Assembly: GCA_947499095.1 (NCBI GenBank)
Contig: CANMMR010000005.1
Location: 127,001 to 191,000 of the forward strand
Reading direction: 5' to 3'
DNA: 64,000 nucleotides
Source of the DNA: an uncultured Erythrobacter sp.
GTDB taxonomy: Bacteria > Pseudomonadota > Alphaproteobacteria > Sphingomonadales > Sphingomonadaceae
Shown here: positions 34,622 to 43,585 of the stretch, piece after piece
Numbering within the stretch: the stretch's first letter is position 1
How the letters are laid out: every line of letters starts with the position of its first letter
Notes under the pieces: generated by a model
Told to the model about the DNA's origin: nothing
The model's input: the letters and a program-made list of their open reading frames with translations, nothing else
Database searches by the model: none
Translations under genes and position numbers: made by a program

Positions 34622-35710
34622 ATGCGCAAGCCAATAATTGTTGCGGCGATCTGCTCCACAGCACTCGCCACGCCTGCCATCGCTCGTGATGGACAGACTT
34701 ATGTCGAACTCGGTTTCGGCCCGCTCATCGCGGAAGATATCGACGTTCGTGAGATTTCTCCGAACACAGGCACGCCCGCCACGCTCGAGCCTGACGACTT
34801 CGGTTACGATGGCGCGATCATCGTCGGCCACGACTTCGGCCAGTTCCGGACGGAAGTCGAAGCTGCATATCGCAACACCGATTTCGACGCGCTGCAGGCC
34901 GGTGGCGCCACCTTCGACGGTGGCCTGATCGACGGTGACGTCTCCACATTGAGCTTCATGGGTAACATCCTCGCGGACTTCGGCCCGGACGATGGCGTTC
35001 AGTTCTTCTTCGGCGTTGGTGGCGGTGCCGCAAAGCTCGACCCGCGCTTGACGCTCGCCGCTGCTCCGGTAATCGACGGCAGCGACTGGGAGTTCGCATG
35101 GCAGGGCATCGCCGGTGTGCGCGCTCCGCTGACCGACACGATCGATGTCGCGCTGCGTTATCGCTACTATCACATCGACGATTTCACGGCTGGCGGCGAG
35201 AACGGCTCCAGCGCGTGGAAGGGCGACTTCACGACCCACTCGGTGCTCGGTTCGATCGCGTTCAACTTCGGTGGCGCGACCCCGCCGCCGCCTCCGCCGC
35301 CGCCGCCGCCTCCCCCGCCGCCCCCGCCTCCGCCGCCGCCCCCGCCGCCGGAAGCACCCTGTGCGACGGGTCCGTACATCGTCTTCTTCAACTGGGACGA
35401 ATCGACGATCACGCCGGAAGCGGCATCGATCCTCGACAATGCGGTATCGGCATACACCAACTGCGGCACGGCAGCGGTCATGCTGGCAGGTCACACCGAC
35501 ACCTCGGGTTCGGCGACCTACAACATGGGTCTTGCAGAACGTCGTAACGACTCGGTCCGCGACTATCTGACCAGCCGCGGCGTACCGGGTGGCCGGATCA
35601 CCAGCGAAGCCTTCGGTGAGAACCAGCTCCGCGTTCCGACCGCCGACGGCGTCCGCGAACTGCAGAACCGCCGGGTGGAAATCACCTACGGTCCGGGTTC
35701 GGGCATGTAA
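34622..35710 (+). CDS. OmpA family outer-membrane protein with polyproline linker
   Basis: Protein of 362 aa. Signal peptide at about 1-21 (MRKPIIVAAICSTALATPAIA); an eight-stranded outer-membrane barrel to about residue 220, ending SIAFNFGG; a run of 23 prolines (DNA 35282-35350); then an OmpA_C peptidoglycan-binding domain (VFFNWDESTITPEAASIL, LAGHTDTSGS, GLAERRNDSVRDYL, NRRVEITYG). It links the outer membrane to the cell wall. The leader contains a small dyad, and two hairpins follow. The DNA of the proline run mixes CCG, CCT and CCC codons, so it is not a pure repeat. Confidence 0.95.
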   Translation: MRKPIIVAAICSTALATPAIARDGQTYVELGFGPLIAEDIDVREISPNTGTPATLEPDDFGYDGAIIVGHDFGQFRTEVEAAYRNTDFDALQAGGATFDGGLIDGDVSTLSFMGNILADFGPDDGVQFFFGVGGGAAKLDPRLTLAAAPVIDGSDWEFAWQGIAGVRAPLTDTIDVALRYRYYHIDDFTAGGENGSSAWKGDFTTHSVLGSIAFNFGGATPPPPPPPPPPPPPPPPPPPPPPPEAPCATGPYIVFFNWDESTITPEAASILDNAVSAYTNCGTAAVMLAGHTDTSGSATYNMGLAERRNDSVRDYLTSRGVPGGRITSEAFGENQLRVPTADGVRELQNRRVEITYGPGSGM

Positions 35711-35715
35711 TCAGG

Positions 35716-35737
35716 GTTTTCGCCCCAAAGCGAAAAC
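35716..35737 (+). terminator. First hairpin after ompA
   Basis: GTTTTCGC (35716-35723), loop CCCAAA, GCGAAAAC (35730-35737): an exact 8-bp stem 5 bases after the stop. Possibly a 3'-end stabiliser preceding the main terminator. Confidence 0.5.
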
Positions 35738-35744
35738 ACCGAGA

Positions 35745-35775
35745 GGGGACCGGTGCGATCCGGTCCCCTTTTTTT
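35745..35775 (+). terminator. Strong Rho-independent terminator of ompA
   Basis: GGGGACCGG (35745-35753), loop TGCGAT, CCGGTCCCC (35760-35768), then seven T bases (35769-35775). A textbook intrinsic terminator. Confidence 0.92.
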
Positions 35776-35835
35776 GCTCTATCTGGAAGCTGCTTGTGAT
35801 CCGGTAGCCCGCCACCGGGCTCGACGGCAGACGCG

Positions 35836-36891
35836 TCACTCTTCAACAGCGTAGATCGCGACCTCGCTCTCGCCGGTGCTGGCAGCCCGCCCGCGATACA
35901 TGCCTGCGGTGTTCATCGAATAGAGCGCGTGGCCTTCGGGCGTCACGACGATTACCCCACCATCGCCTCCAAGCTGGCCGACGTCTGCGATCACTGCGTC
36001 GATTTCCTGTTGGCTTTCAGCGTCGGTCAGCTCGACGCCTTCATCGAACGGTGCTCCACCGCGGATTTGCGAGCGGTACGTCAGCCGCGAGCAAATATCC
36101 TTTGCTACGCCGACGCGAATAAAGAACTCGCCCCATCCCGTTGCCGACACTGCGCAGGCACGATTGTCGGCATAGGTGCCCGCCCCGATAATCGGCGCAT
36201 CGCCAATGCGGCCCCAGCGCTTGCCGGTCATGCCGCCGGTCGAGGTGCCCGCAGCCATGTTGCCGTCCTGGTCCAGCGCAACTGCGCCGACCGTGCCGAA
36301 TTTGATATCGGCATCGAGCGAAGAAAGCTGGTCCGCCTTTATCCGCTCCAGCGCCTCGCGCCGGGCCTCGGTATCGAACCATTCGGGCGGCATCGTCTCG
36401 AGACCCTGCTCGGCGGCGAATTGCTCCGCCCCTTCGCCGGCCAGCATCACATGCGGGCTGTCGGTCATCACCTTGCGCGCGAGCAGGATCGGGTGGCGAA
36501 TGCCGGTCACGCCTGCCACCGCGCCGGCATCGCGGTCCCGCCCGTCCATGATCGAGGCGTCGAGCTCGTGCTCGCCCTCCCAGGTATAGACCGCGCCGCG
36601 CCCGGCGTTGAATTTCGGATCGTCCTCCATAAGCAGAATCGCCGCCTGGATCGCATCGAGCGCGCTCCCGCCCTCGGCCAGCACTTTCGATCCGGCATCT
36701 AGCGCGGCCTGCAAGGCGGCGCGATAGGCCGCGTCGCGCTCTGCCGTCATGTCCTCGCGCCGAATGGTCCCCGCCCCTCCGTGAATGGCAATCGACCAGC
36801 GCGGTGCCTCCTCCTGCGCGCCGGCAGGCGCGGCGATAGCAATAGCGAGGAGGGCGGCGGTGCCGGTAATGGCTCTGGTGAATCTGTGCAT
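35836..36891 (-). CDS. Isoaspartyl peptidase/L-asparaginase (Ntn hydrolase), exported
   Basis: Protein of 351 aa. Signal peptide at about 1-25 (TGTAALLAIAIAAPAGAQ). Family 2 asparaginase features: WSIAIHGGAGTI near the mature start, NAGRGAVYTWEG, and the autocleavage site before the nucleophilic Thr in KFGTVGAVALDQDGNMAAGTSTGG. It self-cleaves into alpha and beta chains and hydrolyses beta-aspartyl peptides. Periplasmic location is unusual compared with cytosolic E. coli IaaA. Divergent from the MscS-type gene. Confidence 0.92.
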   Translation of the reverse strand: MHRFTRAITGTAALLAIAIAAPAGAQEEAPRWSIAIHGGAGTIRREDMTAERDAAYRAALQAALDAGSKVLAEGGSALDAIQAAILLMEDDPKFNAGRGAVYTWEGEHELDASIMDGRDRDAGAVAGVTGIRHPILLARKVMTDSPHVMLAGEGAEQFAAEQGLETMPPEWFDTEARREALERIKADQLSSLDADIKFGTVGAVALDQDGNMAAGTSTGGMTGKRWGRIGDAPIIGAGTYADNRACAVSATGWGEFFIRVGVAKDICSRLTYRSQIRGGAPFDEGVELTDAESQQEIDAVIADVGQLGGDGGVIVVTPEGHALYSMNTAGMYRGRAASTGESEVAIYAVEE

Positions 36892-37039
36892 CGTACCGGC
36901 CTAGCATGCGGAGTTGTCCACCCGCCAGAGTCCATGACTTTGTAAAGATGCGACAACATGTTAAGGTCGCGGCGCGAGGGGAAAACTGGGGAGAAATTCA
37001 ATGCGCATCGGGAATTACCGGTTCGACCAGGAGGTGGCG

Positions 37040-38251
37040 ATGAACGTCATCGAGAAGGTCGGGCTAGCACTTATCGTGCTGGTAATCACCTGGCTGGCCG
37101 CAAAGGCCGCCAAATGGGCCTTTGCCAAGCTGGTCGACAATATCTCATTCTTCCAGCGGCACACAGGCAGCGGCACATCGCTGGGCGAAAGCCTCGGCAA
37201 GATTGTCAGCCTGCTGATCTGGCTGTTCGGCTTGCTGGTCATCCTGCAAATCCTCGGCCTCGGCGCGGTTGCCGGACCGGTGGACAGCCTGCTGGAGAAC
37301 ATCGTCGATTTCATCCCCAACCTCATCGGTGCGGGGCTGATTTTCTTCATCGGCATGATGGTGGCGCGGATCGTGCGCGACCTGATCATGACGACGTTGC
37401 AGACCGTCGATTTCGACAAATGGGCCAATCGCGGCGGCGTCGACAGCGTCACCGGCAACAGCGCGATCAGCAAGACCATCGCGACCATCGTCTATGCGAT
37501 CATCGTGATATTCGTGTCGATCATGGCGCTCGAAGCCTTGAGCATCGACAGTATCAGCGGCCCGGCCAGCTCCATGCTGCAACTGATCTTCAACGCCATT
37601 CCCAACATCATCGCCGCGGCGATCCTGCTGGGCATCGGCTATCTGATCAGCCGGTTCGTCGTGCAGGTGCTCAAGGAAGTGCTGCCCGGCCTTGGCGTCG
37701 ATCGGGCGCTGGCAGAAACCGGCATGGTGGGCGAAGGCACCTCCGCATCGGGCATCATCGCCCGTGTGGTGCAGGTGGCGATCATCCTGTTCTTCGCCAT
37801 CGCCGCAACGCGCCTGCTGGGCTTTCCGGAGCTGACCGCGATCCTCGACCAGGTGCTCGAACTGGGCGGCCGGGTGATCTTCGGCGCAGTCGTGATCGCC
37901 TTCGGCTTCTTCATCGCCAATCTCCTCGCCCGCCTGATCTCGGGCGACGGGGAGAATGCGACGGCAGCCACCATCGTGCGCTGGGCGACGATCATCCTGT
38001 TCGTGTTCATGGGACTGCAGTTCACCGGCATCGGCGGCATGATCCCGGCCAATGCGCTGACGATCCTGATCGCCGGTGTGGCGGTGGCCGGCGCGCTCGC
38101 CTTCGGCCTTGGCGGCCGCGATTGGGCGGCGCGCAAGCTCGACCAGATGGACAGCGATCTCGGCGGAGGCGTCTCTACCGCTGCGCCGAAGCCGAAGCGC
38201 AGCCGCAAGGCCGCGCCGAAAGCGGAGGATCCGCTGCCCCCGGGCGCCTGA
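37040..38251 (+). CDS. Mechanosensitive-channel-like membrane protein (TM-helix repeat)
   Basis: Polytopic protein of 403 aa. Repeated TM_helix-type segments (GLGAVAGPVDSLLENIVDFIPNLIGAGLIFFIG; LQLIFNAIPNIIAAAILLGIGYL; VLELGGRVIFGAVVIAFGFFIANL) and a final glycine-rich helix (AGVAVAGALAFGLGGRDWAARKL) resemble the pore region of MscS family proteins, but the cytosolic MscS cage is missing. It ends in a basic tail. ATG 37040 follows a perfect AGGAGG at 5 nt; an upstream ATG at 37001, with GGGGAG, would add 13 residues. Confidence 0.88.
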   Translation: MNVIEKVGLALIVLVITWLAAKAAKWAFAKLVDNISFFQRHTGSGTSLGESLGKIVSLLIWLFGLLVILQILGLGAVAGPVDSLLENIVDFIPNLIGAGLIFFIGMMVARIVRDLIMTTLQTVDFDKWANRGGVDSVTGNSAISKTIATIVYAIIVIFVSIMALEALSIDSISGPASSMLQLIFNAIPNIIAAAILLGIGYLISRFVVQVLKEVLPGLGVDRALAETGMVGEGTSASGIIARVVQVAIILFFAIAATRLLGFPELTAILDQVLELGGRVIFGAVVIAFGFFIANLLARLISGDGENATAATIVRWATIILFVFMGLQFTGIGGMIPANALTILIAGVAVAGALAFGLGGRDWAARKLDQMDSDLGGGVSTAAPKPKRSRKAAPKAEDPLPPGA

Positions 38252-38271
38252 TCGCCAAGCGAACCCAATGA

Positions 38272-38309
38272 ACGGGGCGCGGGAATTTCCAATCCCGCGC
38301 CCCGTTTTT
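38272..38309 (+). terminator. Strong Rho-independent terminator
   Basis: ACGGGGCGCGGG (38272-38283), 10-nt loop, CCCGCGCCCCGT (38294-38305), T run to 38309. Ends the channel transcript before the SDR gene. Confidence 0.92.
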
Positions 38310-38350
38310 CGTGTTACGACACTTGCCTAACGATACGAGGAGAGAGCGGC

Positions 38351-39313
38351 ATGAGCGAATTCGGATTTTCCAGCACGGCGGACGAGGTCCTCGAAGGCAG
38401 GGATTTGTCAGGGCGCACGGCGCTGATCACGGGCGGCTATTCCGGCCTCGGCAAGGAGACTGCGCGGGCGATGGCAGCCAAGGGCGCGCACATCATTCTG
38501 TCGGGCCGCGATGCGGGCAAGCTCGATGATGCCGCGCGAGAGGTCGCCGATGCGACCGGCGCGAAAGTCGAAACCCTGGTCTGCGACCTTGCCTCGCTCG
38601 AGAGTGTTCGCGTGGCGGCAAAAGAAGCGAACGAACGCTTCGACAAGATCGACCTCCTGATCAACAATGCCGGCGTCATGGCGCCGCCGTTGGAGCGCAC
38701 GGCCGAGGGCTTCGAGCTGCAATTCGGCACCAATCACGTGGGCCATTTCCTGCTCACCAATCTGCTGATGCCACTGGTCGAGAAGGGCGATCGCCCGCGG
38801 ATCGTCAACCTCTCCAGCCGCGGCCACCACTTCGATCACGTCCATTTCGACGACCCTAATTACGAACAGCGCGATTACGAGAAGTGGGCGGCGTACGGCC
38901 AGTCCAAGACCGCCAATATCCTGTTTTCCGTCGGGCTCGAGCAGCGGCTCGGCGACAGGGGCGTGCATGCCTACGCGCTGCAACCGGGCGGCATCCAGAC
39001 CAATCTCGGCCGCCACATGACCGAGGAAGACATGGCTTGGATGATGAACCGGATCGAAAAGATGGCGGAGAAGAGCGGCGAGGAGCCGCAAGGTTTCAAG
39101 ACCATCCCGCAGGGCGCGGCGACCACCTGCTGGGTCGCCACAACCGACGAGCTGGAAGGCGCAGGCGGCGTTTATTGCGAAGATTGCCATGTCGCCAACC
39201 AGGATGACCAGGATACGACCGGCGGGGTGAAGAGCTACGCCATCGATCCCGACAATGCGGACCGGCTGTGGTCCATGAGCGAGGAGATGGTCGGCGAGAC
39301 ATTCGCCTACTGA
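38351..39313 (+). CDS. SDR family oxidoreductase, retinol-dehydrogenase-like
   Basis: Protein of 320 aa. The nucleotide motif is TGGYSGLG (about 28-35); LLINNAGVM and LQFGTNHVGHFLLT follow; the active site is S in NLSSRGHH and YGQSK about 40 residues later, with an insertion between them typical of retinol-dehydrogenase/WW-oxidoreductase-like SDRs. A cysteine pair, GVYCEDCHV, lies near the C terminus. GAGAGCGGC precedes the ATG. Substrate unknown; single-gene unit after a strong terminator. Confidence 0.9.
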   Translation: MSEFGFSSTADEVLEGRDLSGRTALITGGYSGLGKETARAMAAKGAHIILSGRDAGKLDDAAREVADATGAKVETLVCDLASLESVRVAAKEANERFDKIDLLINNAGVMAPPLERTAEGFELQFGTNHVGHFLLTNLLMPLVEKGDRPRIVNLSSRGHHFDHVHFDDPNYEQRDYEKWAAYGQSKTANILFSVGLEQRLGDRGVHAYALQPGGIQTNLGRHMTEEDMAWMMNRIEKMAEKSGEEPQGFKTIPQGAATTCWVATTDELEGAGGVYCEDCHVANQDDQDTTGGVKSYAIDPDNADRLWSMSEEMVGETFAY

Positions 39314-39539
39314 ATTTTGCGCGAACCCTGTAATTCGGCCCTGCTCCGCAGTGCCCCGGTCTCGCTCAATTCCGCAGGTCTCTACACCGGCAGCCCTGCC
39401 GGATCGATCGGGACCTTCACCTATGACCTTTCGTGCCCGATCGACACCATGGCGCATCTGGCGAGTTGGCAAGTTCTGCCGATCATCGTTTCTCCAGCCA
39501 CCGGTCGCCTGATCGTCCCGACGCTTGTGCGGTGGTAAA

Positions 39540-40541
39540 CTAGAGCCACCGCAACCGGCGGAAGATGACGATCAGCGCGACGAAGACGAAAAGGCATAGC
39601 CCCACCACCGCCCAGAAGGCATCGGGATCGTCCATCCCCGGCATCCCGCCCACGTTGATACCGAGCAGGCCGGTGAGGAAGCCGAGCGGCAGGAAGATGC
39701 CCGCCACGATGGTCAGCATATAAGTTGCGTGTTCGCTGCTCGCGAGACTGCGGGCGCGGATTTCGTCCTGCAGCACCAGCGCGCTTTCCTTGCTGATGTC
39801 GATATCGTCGAGATAGCGGCGCAGGCGCGCGATACTTTCGGCGATCTCGCGGCGGTCGTGGTCCTCGAACCAGTAGGGCGCATCGCGGCTAATCTGCTCC
39901 AGCGCCTCGTGCTGCGGCGCCATGTGACGCTTGAGGCCGAGGCAGTTGCGGCGGATGGTCGAGATCTGCTTGAGCATGCACTCCGCATGTTCTTCAGGAT
40001 CGTCATGCTCCAGCTCGTCGAGCACGGCGTTCATATCGACGATCGACTGGCTCATCCGGGTAATAAGCAGTTCGGCCAGCAGCGTGATCGTCGCGCCTGC
40101 ATCGGGCGGTCCGTTGCCGCGGTCGAGCATGGCGACGACCTCGCGCGGGGTCTGAAGCGGGTGGCGGCGCAGCGTGATCAAGCGCCGCCCGTCGCACCAC
40201 ACCTGCATGGAGATCATGTCTTCGGGCTGGGCCCCGGGGTTGAAATTGATCCCGCGCAGGGTCGCGACCAGCGTCTCGCCCTCCGCAAAGGCGCGCGGAC
40301 GAGTGGCGTCGCTGGTGAGCAACTCTGCGGTGGGCTCGGGAATTTGCAACTCGCTCTCGAGCCATTCCTGCACCCCGTCGCGATTGCGGCAGACGTGGAG
40401 CCACATGACCTCGTCCGGCGCGGCGGGCTGCCAGCCTTGCGCTTCGGCCCAGCCGATTTCGCGCGCGGCACCCCGCCCGTTCAGCACACGCCCGAACAGC
40501 AGCGGAGTATCGGTCTGGGTGTCGTCGGTGGCTTCGCTCAT
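39540..40541 (-). CDS. zntB: Zinc transporter ZntB (CorA family)
   Basis: Protein of 333 aa. A large N-terminal cytosolic domain (helical after about 150) and two C-terminal transmembrane helices ([41 protein letters not shown]) joined by the GINVGGMPG loop, the GxN selectivity motif of CorA/ZntB. VGG after GIN favours ZntB over Mg2+-type CorA. Probably a pentameric zinc transporter. Divergent from ispG across about 70 bp. Confidence 0.9.
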   Translation of the reverse strand: MSEATDDTQTDTPLLFGRVLNGRGAAREIGWAEAQGWQPAAPDEVMWLHVCRNRDGVQEWLESELQIPEPTAELLTSDATRPRAFAEGETLVATLRGINFNPGAQPEDMISMQVWCDGRRLITLRRHPLQTPREVVAMLDRGNGPPDAGATITLLAELLITRMSQSIVDMNAVLDELEHDDPEEHAECMLKQISTIRRNCLGLKRHMAPQHEALEQISRDAPYWFEDHDRREIAESIARLRRYLDDIDISKESALVLQDEIRARSLASSEHATYMLTIVAGIFLPLGFLTGLLGINVGGMPGMDDPDAFWAVVGLCLFVFVALIVIFRRLRWL

Positions 40542-40611
40542 GAACGCGTCATGCCGCAGCGCGCGGCGCTTGTCATTGCCCCTTCATCATCGGCCCTCTA
40601 TATCGACACCC

Positions 40612-41754
40612 ATGTCTTCCGTACGCCCTTGGCGCGATATCGAACGCCGCCAGTCCCGCCAGATCATGGTCGGTAACGTCCCCGTGGGGGGCGATGCGCC
40701 GATTACCGTGCAGACCATGACCAATACGCCGACCGAAGACGTGGGGGCGACCATCGATCAGATCCGCCGCTGCGAGGATGCCGGCGCGGACATCATTCGC
40801 GTGTCCTGCCCGACCGAGGAATCGACTGCGAACTTCGACCGCATCACCCGCGCGGCCACCGTGCCGATCGTCGCGGACATCCACTTCCACTACAAGCGCG
40901 CTCTTGAGGCGGCCGACAAGGGCGCGGCCTGCCTGCGGATAAATCCCGGCAATATCGGCTCGTCCGAACGCGTGGCGGAGGTCGTCCGCGCGGCCAAGGC
41001 CAATGGCTGTGCAATCCGCATCGGTGTGAACGCGGGCAGCCTCGAAAAGGACTTGCTGGAAAAATACGGCGAACCCTGCCCCGAAGCCCTGATCGAAAGC
41101 GCGCTCGATCATATCAAGCTGCTGCAGGATCACGATTTCCACGAATACAAGGTGGCCGTGAAGGCGAGCGACGTGTTCCTTGCCGTCGCGGCCTATCACG
41201 GGCTTGCCGAGGCAGTCGATTGCCCCTTGCATCTCGGCATTACCGAAGCGGGCGGGCTGGTCGGCGGCACGGTGAAAAGCGCACTCGGCATCGGCAGCCT
41301 GCTGTGGGCCGGGATCGGCGATACGATCCGCGTGTCGCTCTCGGCCGAGCCCGATCAGGAAGTGAAGGTCGGCTACGAAATCCTCAAATCGCTCGGCCTG
41401 CGCACCCGCGGCGTGCGGGTGGTCTCCTGCCCCAGCTGCTCGCGCCAGGGGTTCGACGTGATCCGCACGGTCGAAGCGCTGGAAAAGCGACTGGAGCACA
41501 TCAAGACGCCGATGAGCCTCTCGGTCCTCGGCTGCGTGGTCAACGGCCCCGGCGAAGCGCGCGAGACCGATATCGGCCTGACCGGTGGCGGCAGCGGCAA
41601 GCATATGGTCTATCTCTCGGGCGTGAAGGACCACCATATCGAGAGCGAGGACATGCTCGACCATATCGTGAAGCTGGTCGAGGAAAAGGCCGCGCTGATC
41701 GAGGCGGGCGATGCCATCGCCTTCGATCCGCATGCGAAGGAAGCGGCGGAATAG
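40612..41754 (+). CDS. ispG: 4-hydroxy-3-methylbut-2-en-1-yl diphosphate synthase (flavodoxin)
   Basis: IspG/GcpE of 380 aa, the penultimate step of the MEP isoprenoid pathway. TIM-barrel start [33 protein letters not shown], and the C-terminal iron-sulfur part with [10 protein letters not shown] and [10 protein letters not shown] supplying the 4Fe-4S cysteines. The short single-domain form is typical of most bacteria. The ATG at 40612 (MSSVRPW) has no evident ribosome site, so translation may be leaderless or the start may be slightly off. Confidence 0.95.
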   Translation: MSSVRPWRDIERRQSRQIMVGNVPVGGDAPITVQTMTNTPTEDVGATIDQIRRCEDAGADIIRVSCPTEESTANFDRITRAATVPIVADIHFHYKRALEAADKGAACLRINPGNIGSSERVAEVVRAAKANGCAIRIGVNAGSLEKDLLEKYGEPCPEALIESALDHIKLLQDHDFHEYKVAVKASDVFLAVAAYHGLAEAVDCPLHLGITEAGGLVGGTVKSALGIGSLLWAGIGDTIRVSLSAEPDQEVKVGYEILKSLGLRTRGVRVVSCPSCSRQGFDVIRTVEALEKRLEHIKTPMSLSVLGCVVNGPGEARETDIGLTGGGSGKHMVYLSGVKDHHIESEDMLDHIVKLVEEKAALIEAGDAIAFDPHAKEAAE

Positions 41755-41812
41755 GCGGCACGCACCCGTTCGCTTTACCCGTTTTTAAGCTTGGCCTGCG
41801 ACATTGGTTCGC

Positions 41813-42346
41813 ATGCGCGAAGCCCTCTTCTTTGCCGTAGCTGCCGGTTCCTTCGTCGCCATCGTGTGGGGCGGCACCGATGCGGATGCGTCTGCGGAGG
41901 GCGATGCGGCAGGGATCGCCGAGGCAAGGGCCGAAATCGCGCAGGCCCAAGCCGACAAGAGCTATGCCGCCTGGACTTCGGGCGAAACGATCCTGCCGCG
42001 CGAAGGCGACGGGCATTTCTATGCCAGCGTGACGATCAATGGCACGCCGGTGAACTTCATGGTCGATACCGGGGCAAGCATGGTCGCCCTTACCGGCGCG
42101 GATGCGCGCGCGGCGGGGCTCTACTGGAACGATGCCGATGTGCGCGCGGTGGCCCAGGGGGCAAGCGGGCCGGTCTATGGCGTGAACGTGCAGCTCGATC
42201 ATGTCTCGCTCGGCGGTCACGAGGCGAGCAATGTCCACGGCGTCATTGTCCCCGAGGGCCTCGGCGTCTCGCTGCTCGGCCAGAGCTTCCTGCGCACCAT
42301 TGAGCCGGTCCGTATCGAAAGCGACCGGATGGTGCTCGGCGGGTGA
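41813..42346 (+). CDS. TIGR02281-type retropepsin-like aspartic protease
   Basis: Protein of 177 aa. N-terminal hydrophobic anchor (EALFFAVAAGSFVAIVW), an Ala/Glu-rich spacer, then one clan AA protease domain: FYASVTINGTPVNFMVDTGASMVALTG with catalytic DTGAS, and GVSLLGQSFL near the end. Single-domain bacterial retropepsins act as dimers in the periplasm; targets are unknown. ATG 41813 is preferred over TTG 41804. It begins about 60 bp after ispG. Confidence 0.9.
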   Translation: MREALFFAVAAGSFVAIVWGGTDADASAEGDAAGIAEARAEIAQAQADKSYAAWTSGETILPREGDGHFYASVTINGTPVNFMVDTGASMVALTGADARAAGLYWNDADVRAVAQGASGPVYGVNVQLDHVSLGGHEASNVHGVIVPEGLGVSLLGQSFLRTIEPVRIESDRMVLGG

Positions 42347-42401
42347 CTACCCGAAGAATTGTTCATGGTGCCGCCATCGCGGCTCTGCTACCTTTCGCTG
42401 G

Positions 42402-43097
42402 ATGAAACGGCGCGATCTTCTGAAAGGGACGCTGGCAACGGGTGCAATCGCTGCCGTTCCGGCGCGCGTGTTCGCCCAAGTCAATCCCTATGCCGCACGC
42501 GACCGTGTGCTGCTCGAGATCGCGCGCGAACAGCTCGCCCGTGTCGGCGGGGATATCTGGAAGCGGGACATCGTCGGGATCGCCGATTTCGGCGTCCATT
42601 CGGCGGAGCGGCGCTTCTATTTCGTCGATGTCGAGAACGAGCGGGTGGCGAATTACCACGTCAGCCATGGCGACGGCTCCGATCCGGAGCACGACGGGTG
42701 GCTGAATCGCTATTCGAATGTCGAGGGCTCGCACTGCACCAGCCGCGGCGCTTACATGACGCGAAGCTGGTATGTCGGAAAATTCGGCACCTCGATCCGG
42801 CTCGACGGGCTGGATTCGACCAATTCCAATGCCTTGCCCCGCGCGATCGTGATGCACAAGGCGGGCTACGCCACGCCCGAACACATCGCCCGCTGGGGCC
42901 GCCTCGGCCGCTCGAACGGCTGCTTCGCCATGGGGCCGGAACAATTCGACCGTGCCCTGATCGATTTGTCGGGAGGCCGCTTGCTCTACGCCGAGAGCCT
43001 CGGCATCCAGAGCGACGGACGGCGCGTCGCGTCACAGGAATTGCTGCGCCGCGAGGGCGGCGGGACATTCGAGCGGACGGTGCCGGGGGCGTTCTGA
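42402..43097 (+). CDS. YkuD_2-type murein L,D-transpeptidase-like protein, Tat-exported
   Basis: Protein of 231 aa. Tat-like signal MKRRDLLKGTLATGAIAAVP. The catalytic region has a His in VMHKAGYATPE and Cys in RLGRSNGCFAMGP, the H...SxGC arrangement of the YkuD_2 family. Probably modifies peptidoglycan peptide cross-links. ATG 42402 has only a poor ribosome site. It sits in a small envelope-related cluster with the aspartic protease and an opposing L,D-transpeptidase. Confidence 0.88.
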   Translation: MKRRDLLKGTLATGAIAAVPARVFAQVNPYAARDRVLLEIAREQLARVGGDIWKRDIVGIADFGVHSAERRFYFVDVENERVANYHVSHGDGSDPEHDGWLNRYSNVEGSHCTSRGAYMTRSWYVGKFGTSIRLDGLDSTNSNALPRAIVMHKAGYATPEHIARWGRLGRSNGCFAMGPEQFDRALIDLSGGRLLYAESLGIQSDGRRVASQELLRREGGGTFERTVPGAF

Positions 43098-43585
43098 GCC
43101 ACACGAGAGAAACGCTCTGTTTCCGCGAAGTCGGCGATCTCCTGCTTCGCCCGCTGATCTTCGCAACGTTCGGCGGCGGGCTGCTCTATGTTGCAATGAT
43201 TCAGATACTGAGCGCGAATGATAGCGGAACCGAAGCGAGTGCGTCCGGCGCTGGGCCAGGCTTGTTTCTCGCCGCTTTCACGGTCATCCCGCTGGTCGCG
43301 GCACCCTTCGTGATGGCGTCGCTCGCCACCTTCGGTGCGCTCGCTGCAGTGATCGTCGATCGGATGGGTACACCCAGCTATGCATCGCTGGGCGTGATCC
43401 TTACTTTTGCCGGCGCGCCGATACTCATCTTCGCAATGGTCTTCAGTTACGAGGATGAGTCTCTCTGGCAAAGGCTTGCCGGCCCTTTCACCCTGGCCGG
43501 TCCCTTCGCTTTCGTCGCAGCATTCAGCCTGTGGCACGAGATGCTGAAACGAAAGCGGCGGATCGAAGGCCGAAACCCCTCTTAG
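43094..43585 (+). CDS. Small polytopic membrane protein, uncertain start
   Basis: The frame encodes about four transmembrane helices (LLLRPLIFATFGGGLLYVAMIQIL, GLFLAAFTVIPLVAAPFVM, LGVILTFAGAPILIFAMVF, FTLAGPFAFVAAFSL) and a basic tail, with no family recognised. The first in-frame ATG (43196) would cut the first helix; the only upstream option near the end of the YkuD_2 gene is CTG 43094, overlapping its stop as CTGA. The start is therefore uncertain. It converges on the L,D-transpeptidase gene. Confidence 0.6.
   Translation: MSHTRETLCFREVGDLLLRPLIFATFGGGLLYVAMIQILSANDSGTEASASGAGPGLFLAAFTVIPLVAAPFVMASLATFGALAAVIVDRMGTPSYASLGVILTFAGAPILIFAMVFSYEDESLWQRLAGPFTLAGPFAFVAAFSLWHEMLKRKRRIEGRNPS

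Noticed and set aside
35170..35481. Minus-strand polyglycine frame
   Set aside because: Antisense of the OmpA polyproline codons.
39317..39538. 73-codon plus-strand frame after the SDR gene
   Set aside because: TTG start, no ribosome site, no family pattern; treated as intergenic.
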